From: CANMUM01 sp965263365
GTDB lineage: Bacteria; Pseudomonadota; Alphaproteobacteria; Rhodobacterales; Rhodobacteraceae
NCBI GenBank assembly: GCA_965263365.1
Contig: OZ253672.1
Span: forward strand, 1,550,001 to 1,614,000
Length of the DNA stretch: 64,000 nucleotides
Reading direction: 5' to 3'
Each line of letters begins with the position of its first letter. The stretch's first letter is position 1. The notes under the pieces are model-generated. The model did not search any database, was not told where the DNA came from, and worked only from the letters and a program-made list of their open reading frames with translations. This document shows, piece by piece, positions 61,556 through 64,000 of this stretch. The position numbers and the translations under genes are program-made.

Positions 61556-62347
61556 ATGTCTACAGTAACCTCTGATCGCACAATCGATCGTTCAAAAATG
61601 GCAGTTTCAGATGAAGTCGCAATCGAAATTCGCGATATGAATAAATGGTACGGTCAGTTCCATGTATTACGCGATATCAACCTCACCGTTAATCGCGGCG
61701 AGCGGATTGTAATAGCAGGCCCTTCGGGATCTGGGAAATCAACGCTTATTCGCTGTATCAACCGCCTTGAGGAACATCAAGCGGGCGATATTTTTGTCGA
61801 CGGTATTGAGCTTACCTCCGACCTTAAGAATATCGATAAAATTCGATCTGAAGTCGGCATGTGCTTTCAGCATTTTAATCTATTTCCACATCTTAGCATT
61901 CTCGAAAATTGCACCCTCGCTCCAATTTGGGTGCGCAAAATGCCTAAGAAGGACGCCGAAGAAATCGCAATGCACTACTTAGAAAAAGTAAAAATTCCTG
62001 ATCAGGCGCACAAGTACCCTGGACAGCTTTCAGGTGGTCAGCAACAGCGTGTGGCAATTGCACGTTCGCTTTGCATGAGACCTCGCATTATGCTCTTTGA
62101 CGAGCCAACTTCAGCACTTGACCCCGAAATGATTAAAGAAGTCCTAGATACGATGATCGAGCTTGCCGAAGAAGGCATGACGATGCTTTGTGTGACGCAT
62201 GAGATGGGTTTTGCGCGCCAAGTTGCGAATCGCGTTATTTTCATGGCGGAAGGGCAAATTGTCGAACAAAATGAACCCGAAGAATTCTTCAACAATCCGA
62301 AATCAGAGCGTACGAAGCAATTCCTCGATCAGATCCTCGGACACTAG
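61556..62347 (+). CDS. aapP: General L-amino acid ABC transporter ATP-binding protein
   Basis: ATPase of the Aap importer, 263 residues. It has Walker A GPSGSGKSTLIRCINRLE, CFQHFNLFPHLSILENC, the signature LSGGQQQRVAIAR, Walker B IMLFDEPTSALDPEM and the switch histidine in VTHEMGFARQVANRVIFM. All parts are as expected for polar amino-acid importers. GGGAGG precedes the ATG. A strong terminator ends the operon 26 bp after the stop. Confidence 0.96.
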   Translation: MSTVTSDRTIDRSKMAVSDEVAIEIRDMNKWYGQFHVLRDINLTVNRGERIVIAGPSGSGKSTLIRCINRLEEHQAGDIFVDGIELTSDLKNIDKIRSEVGMCFQHFNLFPHLSILENCTLAPIWVRKMPKKDAEEIAMHYLEKVKIPDQAHKYPGQLSGGQQQRVAIARSLCMRPRIMLFDEPTSALDPEMIKEVLDTMIELAEEGMTMLCVTHEMGFARQVANRVIFMAEGQIVEQNEPEEFFNNPKSERTKQFLDQILGH

Positions 62348-62372
62348 GTTTAAACCTCTTATTTGAAACAGC

Positions 62373-62402
62373 AAACCCGCCTAAATGGCGGGTTTCTTTT
62401 TT
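62373..62402 (+). terminator. Intrinsic terminator of the aap operon
   Basis: AAACCCGCC/GGCGGGTTT with a 5-nt loop, followed by C and six T. It ends aapJQMP. Confidence 0.88.
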
Positions 62403-62431
62403 GTCCTGCGGCTTGCAACGGCTCGGCGCGC

Positions 62432-62917
62432 TCACAAGCGCTTGGGGATTTGGAAGGCTTTTAGAGTGCCACGACCGAATTCTATGTGTTGCCACGCCAT
62501 TGCTTTAAATTCAATTATGGCACATGCGCAGGTTGGGTATCGCATGAAATCGTGATCGGGCGGCGTTTCATCAAGGAGTTCTTCGGCAAATATTGCGATG
62601 CCCGGATTATGGGCGATTATGAGGGCGGATTGATGTTTGTCATCAAGTGACTGCGCCTTTGAGAGCAAGGTTTCAGGTTCAGCCAAATAAAGCTCTTCTA
62701 TGTAATGCGCCTTGGTTGGTAACTTGGTGAGCGCAAATGTTTCGCGGGTTCTGGTTGCCGTTGAGACAAGCGCAATACTTGACTGCAGATGCGTTTCGAT
62801 CCAGCCTCCGATCCTTGGCGCATCTTTTTGCCCCCGTGCATTGAGCGGTCTTTGTTTATCCGATTCGTTGCTTGACCAATCGGATTTTGCATGCCGTAAT
62901 AAAATGAGTGTTTTCAT
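62432..62917 (-). CDS. SixA-like histidine phosphatase
   Basis: A 161-residue protein of the RHG phosphoglycerate-mutase-like superfamily. The N-terminal TLILLRHAKSDW holds the catalytic histidine, STATRTRETFA the second arginine, and ALIIAHNPGI the second histidine. RPLNARGQKDAPRIGGWI is typical of the SixA group, whose E. coli member removes phosphate from histidine phosphotransfer proteins. The target here is unknown. It converges on the aap operon. Confidence 0.88.
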   Translation of the reverse strand: MKTLILLRHAKSDWSSNESDKQRPLNARGQKDAPRIGGWIETHLQSSIALVSTATRTRETFALTKLPTKAHYIEELYLAEPETLLSKAQSLDDKHQSALIIAHNPGIAIFAEELLDETPPDHDFMRYPTCACAIIEFKAMAWQHIEFGRGTLKAFQIPKRL

Positions 62918-63207
62918 GAAAATATCCTGTCACTGTCACTTTATATTGGCAAGAAAATAAATTGAAAGGTTAATTAATGAAAATTCTTGGTCATCGCTTT
63001 TGCTTAGCCTGCTAAAATCAGATGGGCTAGATCTATCGAAAACCCTTACAGCACTTGGCGGAGATACCGACTAAGTCATCACTGAAAGAGTTAGAAGGGA
63101 AGCACTGGCGGCTTTTTGAGTGTTTCTTGTACTTCGGAATTTCGACCCTTTCAATCGAATAAATTGCATGGTGCTTAATTATAAAGTTATTGTGATTTAA
63201 GGCACAT

Positions 63208-63243
63208 AGTATTGACAAAATATTAAGTATTGACAAAATATTA
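63208..63243. repeat. Tandem 18-bp duplication carrying TTGACA
   Basis: AGTATTGACAAAATATTA twice, end to end and identical. Each copy has a consensus -35 hexamer, so the duplication may have doubled a promoter element of the downstream gene. Confidence 0.9.
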
Positions 63244-63271
63244 ACGCATAAATAAAAGTGTTAACGCATAA
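63241..63271. repeat. Direct repeat TTAACGCATAA
   Basis: Two copies (63241-63251 and 63261-63271) 20 bp apart, next to the 18-bp duplication, probably an older partial duplication. Confidence 0.75.
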
Positions 63272-63309
63272 GTATATGAAAGACTGAAGTCAATTATTTA
63301 AAATTCGAC

Positions 63310-63375
63310 ATAACATTTAGACTTTTGTGAAATAACATTTAGACTTTTGTGAAATAACATTTAGACTTTTGTGAA
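63310..63375. repeat. Three tandem copies of a 22-bp unit
   Basis: Perfect tandem triplet of a 22-bp unit (63310-63331, 63332-63353, 63354-63375) that starts ATAACATTTAGAC. It ends 83 bp before the start of the secreted-type protein, where copy number could affect its expression. Confidence 0.92.
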
Positions 63376-63458
63376 ATTTTGGATTGAACGCCAATAGCTA
63401 TAGGTTTAACTAATTTTGAGCAAAAGCCTAATTTAAGACAAAGATTTAGGAGATTGAA

Positions 63459-64000
63459 ATGGCAACTGCTACGGGTACATGGTACGAGTTAGATGCTTGG
63501 CCGTCGTCAGGTCAGACTGTTAACGTGATTGGTACAATTGAAATGGATTTGATTGATCAATATTCTGGCCTCGAAGATAGAGGTGTTGCGCCAGGAAACC
63601 AATATTATCATTATTCACGAGAGTTTCTTGCCCCCACGGCAGATGAAGCAAATATCACTAGAGCCGATACATTTAACGCAAATTTTAACAGTGACTACGA
63701 AATTGTAAAAGCTGGGTATGCGTATGCTGAGAATGATTTTCTTGCAACCTTCGCCGATGGCACTACTTTATCAGACCCTGGATCTCGCTCTGGCTATCAG
63801 GGTGATATCGAAGCCGGCAATCAATTCGGGAGTTCTTTTCAGGTTGTTCAGACCGCTGATGGCAGAGTTTTTGTGTACTCCCAAGATAATGAAAGTACTG
63901 GTGCCCAAGATGATATTCTCATGGCCTCTCTCGATCACGGTGCTTTAACAAGCTTTAAGCTTTCAGGTTTTACGCAACAGCGTGATGGCGGTGGATATGG
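63459..64000 (+). CDS. Secreted-type protein, 5' end only
   Basis: Frame from ATG 63459 (AGGAG at 7 nt) open for 180 codons to the window edge. The sequence is rich in Gly, Asp, Ser, Thr and Ala with few Lys. MATATGTWYELDAWPSSGQT starts it without a signal peptide. QVVQTADGRVFVYSQDNES near residue 130 looks like a beta-strand repeat. This style is common in Rhodobacterales proteins exported by type I systems with C-terminal Hint or calcium-binding repeats, but those parts would be outside. The call rests on composition only. Confidence 0.6.
   Translation, partial: MATATGTWYELDAWPSSGQTVNVIGTIEMDLIDQYSGLEDRGVAPGNQYYHYSREFLAPTADEANITRADTFNANFNSDYEIVKAGYAYAENDFLATFADGTTLSDPGSRSGYQGDIEAGNQFGSSFQVVQTADGRVFVYSQDNESTGAQDDILMASLDHGALTSFKLSGFTQQRDGGGY

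Larger units (their letters stand above)
62918..63458. other. 541-bp intergenic stretch with three repeat blocks
   Basis: AT-rich DNA between the SixA-like gene and the secreted-type gene. It holds three separate sets of direct repeats, annotated below. Two consensus TTGACA hexamers fall within the first set. No open frame with a family match was seen. Confidence 0.6.

Noticed and set aside
63208..63375. CRISPR-like array
   Set aside because: Repeats are tandem without spacers and of different units; no cas genes in the window.

Overview
The window looks like chromosomal DNA of a low-GC (about 40 % by eye) marine alphaproteobacterium of the Rhodobacterales/Roseobacter type. The reasons are the gene neighbourhoods rather than any single marker: pstS-pstC-pstA-pstB-phoU beside phoR, ihfB-lapA-trpF-trpB, pckA beside a short alphaproteobacterial HPr kinase, infA-maf-RNase E/G-tRNA-Phe, a propionyl-CoA/methylmalonyl-CoA cluster with a PccR-type regulator, rarA-crcB-rluC-HAD-ATP12 and the aapJQMP amino-acid transporter. 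Two Hint-type or repeat-type secreted proteins also fit this group.

Layout. 1-6.3 kb: phosphate uptake operon on the minus strand (phoR, pstS, hairpin attenuator, pstC, pstA, pstB, phoU running off the left edge). 6.4-13.5 kb: DUF1178 protein, glutamate-cysteine ligase, the ihfB-lapA-trpF-trpB operon, an orphan solute-binding protein, and ATP-type PEP carboxykinase with a probable TTG start. 13.6-16.5 kb: orphan HPr kinase followed by decaying DNA with a 5'-truncated thyX and a two-segment membrane gene broken by one in-frame TAA. 16.5-23.5 kb: a tightly packed minus-strand operon for a polyprenyl-linked surface sugar (MerR regulator, epimerase, UbiA-type prenyltransferase, GT2, EEP-type phosphodiesterase, flippase-like protein, aldo/keto reductase). 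Its EEP gene is out of frame only because of a run of nine G; eight would restore the family's GDFN motif. 23.5-28.8 kb: a graveyard beside tRNA-Phe holding a SnoaL-like pseudogene, a Hint-domain protein and a multiply frameshifted DUF262 protein. 28.9-34.3 kb: RNase E/G, Maf, IF-1, a KAS III-type synthase and MaeB. 34.4-37 kb: a glycosyltransferase and an O-antigen-ligase-type protein. 37-47.4 kb: methylmalonyl-CoA mutase, sulfotransferase, PccA, two small lipoproteins, YghU-type GST, PccB and the divergent regulator PccR with TTTGCAAA-type sites. 47.5-52.7 kb: rplO-secY-adk | rpsM-rpsK-rpoA-rplQ. 53-57.6 kb: rarA-crcB-rluC-HAD-ATP12, joined by 4-bp overlaps. 57.8-62.4 kb: aapJQMP with an internal attenuator and final terminator. 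62.4-64 kb: SixA-like phosphatase, three blocks of short tandem repeats, and the 5' end of a secreted-type protein cut by the window edge.

How the parts work together: phosphate and amino-acid uptake each use a strongly expressed periplasmic binding protein followed by a hairpin that probably lowers expression of the membrane parts. PccA/PccB/MCM carry propionyl-CoA to succinyl-CoA under PccR, while MaeB and PckA link the resulting C4 acids to pyruvate and PEP. The most unusual element is the surface-sugar operon with a homopolymer that could act as an on/off switch, or could be a simple indel; reads across it would decide.
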